Assembly (NCBI GenBank): GCA_019418235.1
Contig: DYCH01000009.1
Span: forward strand, 5,597 to 23,605
DNA length: 18,009 nucleotides
Origin: Sutterella sp.
GTDB lineage: Bacteria > Pseudomonadota > Gammaproteobacteria > Burkholderiales > Burkholderiaceae_F
Reading direction: 5' to 3'
Below the pieces are notes generated by a model. The model was not told where the DNA came from. It did no database searches and was given only the letters and a program-made list of their open reading frames with translations. The position numbers were made by a program, and so were the translations under genes. The stretch's first letter is position 1. Each line of letters opens with the position of its first letter. Positions 1-7,277 of this stretch are shown piece after piece.

Positions 1-193
1 AAGCCTCTTCAGGTTCAAGTTCAATGCTAAGCGTTTCGCCCGCTTGCTTACCTTCTAAGGCAGCTTCAATGACAGGGAAAATGTCACCATGACCGTGCCA
101 GTAGGCCAAATCTTCTGCCGTTTCAAGTAAATTTTTTTGCAAGTCATACATTTGCACGGACATCGTCACCAACGTATCTTTTTGAATTTTCAT
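1..193 (-). CDS. FKBP-type peptidyl-prolyl isomerase, SlyD-like (partial, N-terminal 64 residues)
   Basis: The visible 64 residues begin MKIQKDTLVTMSVQMYDLQ and contain YWHGHGDIFPVIEAALEGKQ followed by AGETLSIELEPEEA. This matches the start of SlyD-class FKBP isomerases, where a Y-x-H-G-x-G-x-I-x-P-x-x-E-x-A-L-E-G block is followed by the G-[DE]-x-[FL] strand and the PPEEAYG turn. Such proteins catalyse cis-trans isomerisation at prolyl bonds in the cytoplasm and often carry an insert-in-flap chaperone domain; that region, and any His-rich metal-binding tail, lies outside the window. The ATG is 6 bp after the stop of the DUF805 gene, with AAGGG about 10 bases upstream inside the DUF805 3' end, so the two are probably co-transcribed. 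The family call is firm; slyD versus another short FKBP paralogue cannot be settled from the N-terminus. Confidence 0.85.
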   Translation of the reverse strand, partial: MKIQKDTLVTMSVQMYDLQKNLLETAEDLAYWHGHGDIFPVIEAALEGKQAGETLSIELEPEEA

Positions 194-199
194 TCGTTT

Positions 200-721
200 T
201 TAACCCTTCAAAAGTTTGGTTTTGGCTTTTTGAAACTCTTCTTCAGTCAACTGACCTTTTTCGAAAAGTTGCGACAAAATTTGTAATTCACGCACACGCA
301 TTTCTTCGTTCGCCCCAGGGATATAGAAGTTATTCTCCCCATTGGGATTTAGGCCATATTCATTGGCACCTCTCGTGGACGAAATTGAACCGATGATAAG
401 GATAAAAATAAATTCCAAACCGGGCAAAAAGTGCATCAATGCCCAAAGACCGCTTGAGCTAATGTCATGAAGGCGACGCACAGAGGCGGAAATCATCGAA
501 ACGGCAGAAATCAACGTCAACGCAAAATAGATTTGAGAGGTTTCTTCCCAAAGCTCGGGATTAGCCGTTACGTCTTCGATACCAAGGCTTGCCAAATCGT
601 AACTATCGTACCAAAACCACAAATAAGGAACGCCGATACGAATCACAAGCCACGTTAACATCACAAGCCAATAGCGACTCCGCGTCAAACGGCCCTTAAA
701 AGAAAAAAACAGATTTAACAT
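200..721 (-). CDS. DUF805 membrane protein with C-terminal SHOCT-like segment
   Basis: This 173-residue protein starts MLNLFFSFKGRLTRSRYW, the usual DUF805 opening (a short amphipathic stretch, then G-R-x-x-R-x-x-[FY]-W), and carries the diagnostic R-R-L-H-D-I block at residues 82-87 followed by SGLW. Hydrophobic segments lie near residues 17-37, 63-80 and 92-111. The last 25 residues (about 147-171: ILSQLFEKGQLTEEEFQKAK) form a SHOCT-like helical pair, a short module often found at protein ends and thought to aid oligomerisation. DUF805 proteins are small inner-membrane proteins with no settled biochemical role. The gene lies 99 bp downstream of the symporter gene and 6 bp upstream of the SlyD-like gene. 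Its ribosome-binding site is weak (CCCGAGA directly before ATG). The function is unknown. Confidence 0.85.
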   Translation of the reverse strand: MLNLFFSFKGRLTRSRYWLVMLTWLVIRIGVPYLWFWYDSYDLASLGIEDVTANPELWEETSQIYFALTLISAVSMISASVRRLHDISSSGLWALMHFLPGLEFIFILIIGSISSTRGANEYGLNPNGENNFYIPGANEEMRVRELQILSQLFEKGQLTEEEFQKAKTKLLKG

Positions 722-820
722 TCTCGGGAAAAAACAAAAATTCGTTCAAAAATTCAACCCCACAAGTTTAATTAAATCAGGGAAAAATTTTTGAAATTAA
801 AGGCGTTTAAACCGCTTTTG

Positions 821-2185
821 TTACCGTTTTTGACGGTTTCGAACAAAACCCACACCCATCAATACAAACGTCAACCCAAGACCGACAAAGAGCGGATCAA
901 AAACGGAAAAACCAATTGACTTCAAGACAACGACAGAGATCGGACCTAAAAAGACACACCCTAGGGCATAGTAACCTCGAATTTTCCCTTTTAACCACAA
1001 AGCGCAGCAAAGCGGTGCCAAAACGACCGTACCGCGCAAGGCCATCGAAAGATAGGCATAACTTAAAATCACATCGTTTTCGAGCAAAATACAGAAAATC
1101 GTGGCAACAAAAAGCACTACGACAATAAGAACTTTTTGCAAAACCAATTGACGACGAACATCTGAAAAACGCTTGGTATAAGCCTGAATAATATCCTTAT
1201 TGATAATCGTCGCAATGCCTAACGTTAACCCAGCTCCGCAAGCAACCACCGTAATCAATAAGGTACCGAGAACAATTCCGCCCAAGGTGCCGGGAATGTA
1301 ATTCAGAACAAACTGCGTAAGGGCCGTTTTTGCGGGGATCTCCGGGAAATGCATCCGCATGTAAAGCCCCACCAGTACGCCACCGGCACCGATGGCAGCG
1401 ACCATGACGCTACTGACCAAAGCCCCCAATCGTGCCGAACGATCGTCTTTGGCGTTGGTGAGCGCCTGAGCATAAATTTGCGTGGTTGTCACACCAACAA
1501 TAAGTGAAGCACATGCCCCAAGATCCACTCCAACGCCACGACCAAAAAGACTTAAATAGTTAATGCCCGTTGCTTGAGTAAGTGTCTGCGCACCATCAAT
1601 CACAGCACCTAATCCACCGCTCATCTTTAAGACCAAGTAGCCGCAAACGACCATTGAAATGTAGATTAAAACGAGCTTGACAAGACCGGCCATCCCGGCG
1701 CCTTTCGATCCACCAACAACCACATAAGCAGCCATAAAAAACATGGAAAGAAATAACGCCGACACTAAAGACATATTGGGTGCAATGACAGCAATAACCG
1801 AAGTGGCGGCAATGAGTTGAGATAGGATATTGATGAAGGTACCGAAAGAATTTAAAAAAGAGGCATAAAGACCGACACGACGTCCGTACTCTTTCCCAAC
1901 AATGCCCAAAAGTGTTCGACCGTTTTCTTTACGAATAGCGTTGGAAAAACCAAAAGCAAGAACAAGACAAGCCAGGCCCGCTCCCAAGCAATACCACCAA
2001 GCACTCATCCCGTAGAGAAAGGCTAACTGAGCCGTCCCGATCGTGCAGGCGCCACCGATGATGGTCCCTAAAATGAGGCCACTGACTAACCCGGCCCCCG
2101 TCTTGGCACTCGCCTTTCCTAGGTGGCTACTCCAAAACACAATCGCTAAGATGCTACAAACGCTCAGTAATACGCCCCAAATCAT
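821..2185 (-). CDS. Sodium:solute symporter (SSS) family protein
   Basis: This is a 454-residue polytopic protein with about 13 hydrophobic segments. The N-terminal part has the SSS signature region: a small-residue-rich helix (SGLILGTIIGGACTIGTAQL, residues 35-54), then the FLYGMSAWWYCLGAG block before the third helix. SSS carriers use the Na+ gradient to import sugars, amino acids, vitamins or organic acids; the substrate cannot be read from the sequence. The length is somewhat short for the family (usually 480-550), with a brief C-terminus ending FVRNRQKR. A GGGAG sequence lies 10 bases before the ATG. The gene starts 54 bp after the AbgA-like gene in the same direction, so it is probably the third gene of the carrier-amidohydrolase group. 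A weak hairpin with an A-rich/T-rich flank (797-820) follows the stop but is not a convincing terminator. Confidence 0.85.
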   Translation of the reverse strand: MIWGVLLSVCSILAIVFWSSHLGKASAKTGAGLVSGLILGTIIGGACTIGTAQLAFLYGMSAWWYCLGAGLACLVLAFGFSNAIRKENGRTLLGIVGKEYGRRVGLYASFLNSFGTFINILSQLIAATSVIAVIAPNMSLVSALFLSMFFMAAYVVVGGSKGAGMAGLVKLVLIYISMVVCGYLVLKMSGGLGAVIDGAQTLTQATGINYLSLFGRGVGVDLGACASLIVGVTTTQIYAQALTNAKDDRSARLGALVSSVMVAAIGAGGVLVGLYMRMHFPEIPAKTALTQFVLNYIPGTLGGIVLGTLLITVVACGAGLTLGIATIINKDIIQAYTKRFSDVRRQLVLQKVLIVVVLFVATIFCILLENDVILSYAYLSMALRGTVVLAPLCCALWLKGKIRGYYALGCVFLGPISVVVLKSIGFSVFDPLFVGLGLTFVLMGVGFVRNRQKR

Positions 2186-2239
2186 TGACGACTTTCTCCC
2201 AAAGGAAAAGAGGCGTTAACCACCTCTTTTTCCATACTG

Positions 2240-3520
2240 CTAATGACAACCGTTGACCCGATCAATAAAACCGGTGAACACATTGAAAGCGATGGGCATA
2301 CTCTGCGTATCTTGAATATCAAAGTCGGCTTTATGATGACCGTGGTGTCGGCATCCCCAGCGGAAGAGCCCACCTTGTCCACCGTTATCCACAACACGTT
2401 TGAGCATCATCGTGAAATCTTCACTGCCGGCCGGGCGGCTTAAATCAACCACGTTCTTGACACCTTCAACAGTGTTCGCAACCTCACGAACAATCTCTAA
2501 GATTTCAGGACAGTCCACAATCGTTGTCGCGTCCCCCACCCGTTTGACTTCACCATCGACTTCATAAGCCAATGCATTGCCTTTGACAATCGTTTCAACG
2601 GCTCGCCCCATGTAGTCGTTCACTTCGGCTGTCTCTCCTCTCACTTCGGCTTGAATGTAAGCATGCACGGGTGTTATGTTTCGACCTTCTCCAGCCGTTA
2701 AGCGACCGACAGCCACGCGTGAGGCCCCATCACCGTGACGGGGAATGCCCACCAACATCATTGATGTTGCGCAAGCTGCCATTAAAGCGCTATGACCTTT
2801 GTGAGGTTGGTTGCCGGCATGAGACGGCGTACCGGTGAAAGAAATATCAAACTTGGTACTGGCTAACACGCCACTATGCACCAAGCCGATTTCTCCGGGT
2901 TCAATCACACCACCACAGTGGGAAGCAAGAATGACATTGACATCATCCAAAATGCCGGAGTGGGCTATGGCAACGGCCCCTCTGACACCTTCTTCAGCGG
3001 GTTGAAAAACGATTTTGATCGTCCCTGTTAAATGGTCTTGATTTTCAATGACCCAACGCGCAACGGCTAATCCCAAAGCCGTGTGCCCATCGTGCCCACA
3101 AGCGTGCATCATCCCAGGGCGTTGAGAACGAAAACCTTCCTTATTGGGAAGATGGTTTTCATCGGCCGTCTCTTCAATTAAGAGTGCGTCCATATCAAAT
3201 CGAAAAGCACTCACCGGGCCCTTACGCCCTGTTTCTAAGACAGCAACACACCCCGTTAACTCATCAATTTCGTCAATAAAGGATGCCGGAACGCCATTAG
3301 CAATGGCTCTGGCAATCTCACGCTTTATCAAGTCGGGATTGCGCCCCATCACCCAATCTGGATCAATGATTTCGTGTCCCACCAAAACCTTCTTAAAGCC
3401 CAAAGCTTTTAAGCGATTAACCACCAAATAGGTGGTTTCGAACTCAGTCCACCCTTCTTCCGGGCGTTGATGCAACGCCCGGCGAGTGGCAATCATTTCT
3501 TCAAAAATGGATTGACTCAT
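2240..3520 (-). CDS. M20 family amidohydrolase, AbgA-like (aminobenzoyl-glutamate hydrolase subunit A type)
   Basis: This 426-residue cytosolic metallopeptidase of the M20D/amidohydrolase group is close in length and motif order to E. coli AbgA (436 residues), which with AbgB cleaves p-aminobenzoyl-glutamate. Visible motifs are RFDMDAL (107-113), MMHACGHDGHTA (137-148, with Cys141 and His143 as likely metal ligands), VFQPAEEG (171-178), SHCGG (200-204), and the C-terminal PAGSEDFT and GHHKADFD. The intervening dimerisation domain includes SFTGTPSHAG (227-236). It also has the AbgA-specific N-terminal insert (residues 45-90). No AbgB partner is encoded nearby, so the true substrate may be another N-acyl or peptide-like amide. 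AAGG lies 5-6 bases before the ATG, and the gene follows the DcuC-type carrier by 15 bp, implying co-expression with an uptake step. Confidence 0.88.
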   Translation of the reverse strand: MSQSIFEEMIATRRALHQRPEEGWTEFETTYLVVNRLKALGFKKVLVGHEIIDPDWVMGRNPDLIKREIARAIANGVPASFIDEIDELTGCVAVLETGRKGPVSAFRFDMDALLIEETADENHLPNKEGFRSQRPGMMHACGHDGHTALGLAVARWVIENQDHLTGTIKIVFQPAEEGVRGAVAIAHSGILDDVNVILASHCGGVIEPGEIGLVHSGVLASTKFDISFTGTPSHAGNQPHKGHSALMAACATSMMLVGIPRHGDGASRVAVGRLTAGEGRNITPVHAYIQAEVRGETAEVNDYMGRAVETIVKGNALAYEVDGEVKRVGDATTIVDCPEILEIVREVANTVEGVKNVVDLSRPAGSEDFTMMLKRVVDNGGQGGLFRWGCRHHGHHKADFDIQDTQSMPIAFNVFTGFIDRVNGCH

Positions 3521-3535
3521 TTTGACCTTCTTTCG

Positions 3536-4918
3536 TCAGATCAACATGACAGAACGGACATACGTTGCAGCAATAGCAACAATCATCACAGGAATCGAGC
3601 GACGAATCAGTTGGAACGGATCCACACCACTCAAACCGGCCACAGCGATCGTGACACCAGCCACCGGACTCATCGAGCGACCCATGCCGCTAGACAATTG
3701 AAGCGGTGACAACATAAAGGCCGCATTACCACCAACGTGCGCAGCAGCATCCGGAATCATCGGAGCAAAACTAAAGAAAGACGCATTACCCGAACCCGTC
3801 ACCATGGCAGAGCACACGACAATCAAGAACATGACGGTGAAGACCGCCACAGCACCGGCATCCATCGAAGAGACCGATTGAATAATCGTATTGATGCCGC
3901 CCGACTTAGTAAGACCTGCCGCAAAGACTTCAGCACACACAATCAAAAAGACGGTGGAAGTAAAGACCTTACCCATGCCTTGCGGATAAGCACGCAGGGT
4001 TTCTAACGAGTCTTTGAGGTTTCGGCGACGTAACCCATCAACCACAAAGGCGATAAGCATAGAGGTAATCAAAGCCGTTACCACTTCCATACGAATGCCC
4101 TTATAAACCAAAGGCGAGAACACAAAGAGTAAGAACACCGGAACCAACGGGAAAATGGCATAAAAGACCGGGACAGATTGCGTTGACTTGTCGTCTTGTT
4201 CGACGTTAGGCAATTCAAAGTCGGCTTGCGTTAACTTACCGCTTGCCAAGTCCTTCTTGTCGAAATAGCGTTGGACAAAGAAGTGAGCAACGAGCATGAA
4301 CGGGACGATAAACCAACCGATTCTCCATTGGACATTTAAGAAAAAGTCCATCACGTGCATATTGGTTAAGTCAGCGGCCAACAAAGAATTCGATCCCGAA
4401 GGGCCGAAACAGGCGCAACCACCCACCAAAATCGTAGCGGCGGCCGATTGACGAGACACACCCGCTGCAATCAAAACGGGATAAAGCGAAACCATCAACA
4501 ACAAAGCAAGACCGGCGGCCGACGGAATAAATACGTTCAAGAGCATGCTTAAAGCAAAACCCGCCGTCATCACCAAGTAGGGAGAATGAATCATTTCCAA
4601 AGGTTTAATACTCAAGCGCACCAAGGCCTTTGAAGCACCAATTCTGTCCATATAGTAGGAAAAACCGGCAATGGCCATAATGTTCATACCCAAACCGGCC
4701 GTGCGCGTTTGAAGCAAATTGGTCACGATTTGAACGATGTCAAGAGCGGCCAAGTTAGTCGCTTTTTTGCCCGTTAAAATCGGATCGGGCGAAATGATCG
4801 TGACGACACTTAAAGTGATCAAACCCACAAAAAGCAAAACACCCGGAGCATAGTATTTTTTGATAATAAGATAAGCGGCCGCAAAGACCGAAGCAAAGAC
4901 AATCAGAATTCCCAACAT
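3536..4918 (-). CDS. dcuC: DcuC-family anaerobic C4-dicarboxylate-type transporter
   Basis: This 460-residue membrane carrier aligns by eye along its length with E. coli DcuC (461 residues): IIKKYYAPGVLLFVGL near the N-terminus, GLGMNIMAIAGFSYYMDRIGA, SPYLVMTAGFALSMLLN, VTGSGNASFFSF near residue 374 and GRSMSPVAGV near 413-422. DcuC carriers exchange or export succinate and related dicarboxylates during anaerobic growth, but the wider family has members of unknown substrate. I place the start at the ATG at 4918 rather than the upstream in-frame ATG at 4942: AAGGAG sits 6 bases before it and the resulting length fits the family. It is the first gene of a probable operon with the amidohydrolase (15 bp gap) and SSS symporter, so here it may carry the amidohydrolase substrate or product instead of a plain dicarboxylate. 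Confidence 0.85.
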   Translation of the reverse strand: MLGILIVFASVFAAAYLIIKKYYAPGVLLFVGLITLSVVTIISPDPILTGKKATNLAALDIVQIVTNLLQTRTAGLGMNIMAIAGFSYYMDRIGASKALVRLSIKPLEMIHSPYLVMTAGFALSMLLNVFIPSAAGLALLLMVSLYPVLIAAGVSRQSAAATILVGGCACFGPSGSNSLLAADLTNMHVMDFFLNVQWRIGWFIVPFMLVAHFFVQRYFDKKDLASGKLTQADFELPNVEQDDKSTQSVPVFYAIFPLVPVFLLFVFSPLVYKGIRMEVVTALITSMLIAFVVDGLRRRNLKDSLETLRAYPQGMGKVFTSTVFLIVCAEVFAAGLTKSGGINTIIQSVSSMDAGAVAVFTVMFLIVVCSAMVTGSGNASFFSFAPMIPDAAAHVGGNAAFMLSPLQLSSGMGRSMSPVAGVTIAVAGLSGVDPFQLIRRSIPVMIVAIAATYVRSVMLI

Positions 4919-4970
4919 ACGAGACTCCTTATTGCGTTTCAATGCAATGAAAATGTGTTGGATACGTTTA

Positions 4971-4999
4971 ATTATGAGCGCATCAAAGTCCTGTGATAA
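4971..4999 (-). promoter_or_regulatory. Candidate sigma70-type promoter for the dcuC-like operon
   Basis: On the minus strand TTATCA (-35, 4 of 6 consensus) and CATAAT (-10, 5 of 6) are separated by 17 bp, placing the transcription start about 45 bases before the dcuC-like ATG at 4918. The match was found by eye. No good FNR box (TTGAT-N4-ATCAA) was seen beside it, although an isolated TTTGAT lies between the two hexamers. Confidence 0.35.
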
Positions 5000-5073
5000 T
5001 AGGCATTGGGGAAAGTCAGGAGGGAAAATCTAAGCAAAACGCATTGGTTTTGAGTGACTTTTTCTGAGAGTGC

Positions 5074-5104
5074 AAAAAAGCGCCCACTTTGGAGCGCTTT
5101 TTTT
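5074..5104 (-). terminator. Intrinsic terminator after dsbI (bidirectional, A/T-flanked hairpin)
   Basis: A GC-rich stem, GCGCCCA paired with TGG-A-GCGC around a CTT loop with one bulged A, is flanked by six A and seven T, so it can act on both strands. It lies 58 bases beyond the dsbI stop and separates that gene from the dcuC-like operon further on. The 33 bp at 5071-5103 recur exactly at 7224-7256. Confidence 0.85.
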
Positions 5105-5161
5105 GCTGTCGTATTAAGAGCGAACACAACCAATTAAGTCATGTCGCTCTTAGAAAACGAC

Positions 5162-6700
5162 TTAGCGAGAGAGCGTGATGATGCGGTTGTTATCAACCAC
5201 TTCAAACGTATCACCCGTCTTCACAAGACCACGGATATCGGTGAGTTCAGCCGGAATACCCCAAGCCGCCGTCACCTTTTCAGCAGCGATGTCGATTTCA
5301 ACAATCACGTTGAAGTTCTTCGACACGGCGTAGAGCTTACCGTTATCGTACGTCATACCCGTCACGTAGAGTTCACCCAACGTGCGACCTTCCTTGAGGT
5401 CTGCAGCAGGCAAGAACTCACCGGAGAGCGTCCAGTCAGCCATCAAAGCCTTGGAAATCACGAACTTCGTTTTGTTCTTGTTATCAGGCACCGTAGCGGT
5501 GTAGATGTAGCGATTATCCGTAGCAGAGCTGTGGATGTGGGAGAACTTAGCGCGTTCCGTACCGATACGGGCACGGCCCAAACCCTTAACGTGTTCGACT
5601 TGATCGCGACCGGCCGTAAAGTTGGCCCAACCACGAACATCATCGGCTTGCGGATTTTGACGAACACGCAACAAAGACTTGTTGTAGCCCATCAACACAA
5701 ACGCATCTTCAGCGTACGGTGTGATACCAACAACGTCGAGCACATTGGCGCTGAACCACGGGTCAAACGAAGCACTAACCTTCGGAGAAAGATCGTTATT
5801 TAAAACCCAGAAGTCATACTTGGAGGCTACGTGGTATTCGCCACGAATCAAAGCAAGGGTATTGACCTTAGCATTGATACCCTTAATGGTACGAACTTGG
5901 CTGATGGCAAGTTTGCCGTCCAAAGCCACTGGAGCGTTGTCAGCGTTGTGATCCCACGTTAAACCAAGTTTCTTCGTATTAGGAGCGTAGGCTAAATCCG
6001 GATCCTTAACGTCACGCTTACCGAAGAAGTTCACACCCGACCACATACCGTGCCAAGCATCCGTAGACCAAACCACATACTTCGGGTTAAAGGAGAAGCG
6101 CACAGGATCGCCTTGACCATAGAACGGCGGAATGCCGGTCGACCACAAAGCTTGAAACGTGTTGGAAGCCAAAATGAAAGCCACCGTCAAGCATGTCACC
6201 TTGAAGTACTTCGTCGTCGGGCGCCAAGCTTGGCCCTTCATGTTGGCAATCAATGCATCCATACGCGGAGCAAAGTACATGGCCAAACCAAAGAGAAATA
6301 CCACGCACCAAAACACAATTTCGGCCCAGAAATACGTGTGGATACCGAAGATGTCCAAACCGAAACCTTGACTGACGTCACGAGCAGCGTGGTTACCGTA
6401 GTGGCGGAAAGACATCCACAAACCGGCGGCAGCCATCACAAAAAGCGTTGCAAGGTACTTAGGCTTAACACCATAGCGGGCCATAAAGAGGCAGACTACG
6501 CCGATATAGGCCATTTCTTGGCGTTGACCCCAACACAACGTGCAGGGAGAGTCGCCAAGCATGAAGCCCAAAACAATGTTGGCAATCCCGACAGGAAGAA
6601 GTACGATCAAAAGACCGTAGGTCAGGAGAATGTCATAGAAGAAGTTTGCCTTCTTATCGTCTTCAGCCGTCAGAGGACGTGCATAATCATTAATCATCAT
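5162..6700 (-). CDS. dsbI: DsbI-type disulfide bond formation protein (DsbB-like oxidase with C-terminal periplasmic domain)
   Basis: This 512-residue inner-membrane protein has a DsbB-like N-terminal part: a hydrophobic helix at 26-48, the quinone-linked oxidase motif CTLC (Cys53, Cys56) followed by WGQR (compare DsbB C-x-x-C-x-x-x-x-R), and further hydrophobic segments near 64-76, 82-98, 122-143 and 165-183. Residues 184-512 are a soluble domain of repeated strand-rich units (for example KYDFWVLNNDLS, NGKLYAVSKNFNVIVEID), probably a periplasmic beta-propeller. This layout and length match Campylobacter DsbI (about 500 residues), not the short DsbB of most proteobacteria. The expected role is to reoxidise a periplasmic DsbA/DsbL-like thiol oxidase. 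Besides C53/C56 the only cysteines (70, 132, 170) sit in hydrophobic segments, so the second periplasmic pair of DsbB is missing. GAGGAC lies 7 bases before the first of two adjacent ATG codons. It is preceded by dba (17 bp gap). Confidence 0.85.
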   Translation of the reverse strand: MMINDYARPLTAEDDKKANFFYDILLTYGLLIVLLPVGIANIVLGFMLGDSPCTLCWGQRQEMAYIGVVCLFMARYGVKPKYLATLFVMAAAGLWMSFRHYGNHAARDVSQGFGLDIFGIHTYFWAEIVFWCVVFLFGLAMYFAPRMDALIANMKGQAWRPTTKYFKVTCLTVAFILASNTFQALWSTGIPPFYGQGDPVRFSFNPKYVVWSTDAWHGMWSGVNFFGKRDVKDPDLAYAPNTKKLGLTWDHNADNAPVALDGKLAISQVRTIKGINAKVNTLALIRGEYHVASKYDFWVLNNDLSPKVSASFDPWFSANVLDVVGITPYAEDAFVLMGYNKSLLRVRQNPQADDVRGWANFTAGRDQVEHVKGLGRARIGTERAKFSHIHSSATDNRYIYTATVPDNKNKTKFVISKALMADWTLSGEFLPAADLKEGRTLGELYVTGMTYDNGKLYAVSKNFNVIVEIDIAAEKVTAAWGIPAELTDIRGLVKTGDTFEVVDNNRIITLSR

Positions 6701-6717
6701 GATAGTTGTCCTCGAAA

Positions 6718-6885
6718 TTAAACGTTAATAACACCGAAGATCGCCGTCGAAACGTGACCCAAGTAGATAAGAAAACAAACTGCCCAAGAAATAACCGTCA
6801 ATCTCCAAGCCAGTTTTTCTTTTTCCGGTTTAAAGAGAATGAGGAGCGGTGCAAACGTCAGAAGCAAAAGTTCTGCGAATTCCAT
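6718..6885 (-). CDS. dba: Dba-like small membrane protein (DsbI partner)
   Basis: This is a 55-residue protein (MEFAELLLLTFAPLL to the end GVINV) with two hydrophobic helices at about residues 5-18 and 28-50, joined by a charged loop KPEKEK. Its size, membrane character and place directly upstream of dsbI match Dba of Campylobacter, which is encoded in a dba-dsbI operon. I chose the ATG at 6885, preceded by GGGG with suitable spacing, over a TTG 15 bases upstream. Its exact biochemical role is not established; it is generally regarded as linked to DsbI production or function. The call rests mainly on size and position, since proteins this short carry few motifs. Confidence 0.75.
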   Translation of the reverse strand: MEFAELLLLTFAPLLILFKPEKEKLAWRLTVISWAVCFLIYLGHVSTAIFGVINV

Positions 6886-7223
6886 TTTTGACCCCGTCAA
6901 AAAATTGAAGAATATTCGTTAACACAGACAAAAAAAGGACTGTGAAAACGAACAGCGAAAATGAGGCTTAACAAAGCTGTTGTTTGGCATCAACCTGGGC
7001 TTAATGCACCATTGAAGAGCCTATTACAACCTTTTCGGCCGGCGAAGGATAATACTCTTAGCTTCTGTAAACGGAATATAAATAAGCTTGATTTTCGTCA
7101 GGACTTCTTCATAGATTTTTTTAAGTCTCTGATTTTTTTAGAGCAAAATTTTTGAATTTTTTTAGCCCTTTTTCACCGAAAACTGACAATCTTTAACGCT
7201 TCATCATGTTAAGCATGTGGACA
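6886..7223. other. Non-coding region upstream of dba (promoter region)
   Basis: About 340 bp with no convincing gene. The only open frames are short, lack a ribosome-binding site and resemble nothing I know. It is AT-rich with several T-runs (7115-7165) and must hold the dba-dsbI promoter on the minus strand, but I see no confident -35/-10 pair. It contains an FNR-like 14-mer at 6980-6993 and, at 7213-7226, the near-palindrome GCATGT-GG-ACATGC next to the bamC terminator. Confidence 0.6.
6980..6993. promoter_or_regulatory. FNR/CRP-family-like palindrome upstream of dba-dsbI
   Basis: The plus strand reads TTGTT-TGGC-ATCAA, matching 9 of 10 defined positions of the FNR consensus TTGAT-N4-ATCAA. 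Its centre is about 100 bp upstream of the dba ATG, a plausible distance for control of this operon by oxygen state. No good -10 element lies at the spacing expected for a class II FNR promoter, so this remains a candidate. Confidence 0.3.
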
Positions 7224-7226
7224 TGC

Positions 7227-7256
7227 AAAAAAGCGCCCACTTTGGAGCGCTTTTTT
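7227..7256 (-). terminator. Intrinsic terminator after bamC (bidirectional)
   Basis: The hairpin is the same as at 5074-5104: arms GCGCCCA and TGG-A-GCGC, loop CTT, flanked by six A and six T. It begins 21 bases beyond the bamC stop codon. Identity with the other copy extends into the flanking TGC, 33 bp in total. Confidence 0.85.
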
Positions 7257-7277
7257 GTTGACGGATGTGTAATGAGT

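Noticed and set aside
797..838. Possible terminator after the symporter gene (ACCGT/ACGGT hairpin and a weak GCG/CGC stem)
   Set aside because: The first hairpin is inside the coding end and lacks a T-run; the second is very short with a bulge.
2182..2397. 71-codon minus-strand open frame between the amidohydrolase and symporter
   Set aside because: It overlaps the 3' part of the amidohydrolase in another frame and has shadow composition.
4919..5070. FNR box upstream of the dcuC-like gene, expected for an anaerobic carrier
   Set aside because: Only an isolated TTGAT half-site is present and the second half does not match.
5141..5803. Plus-strand open frame of 220 codons antisense to dsbI
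   Set aside because: It lies wholly opposite a well-supported gene, has no family likeness, and its Arg/His/Thr-rich composition is typical of a mirror frame of a coding strand.
6050..6721. Plus-strand open frame of 223 codons antisense to the dsbI N-terminal part
   Set aside because: Same reasoning: composition of a shadow frame, no ribosome-binding site, and it covers the clear CXXC region of DsbI.
6961..7155. 64-codon plus-strand open frame upstream of the bamC terminator
   Set aside because: No ribosome-binding site, AT-rich non-coding composition in its second half, and no recognisable motif.
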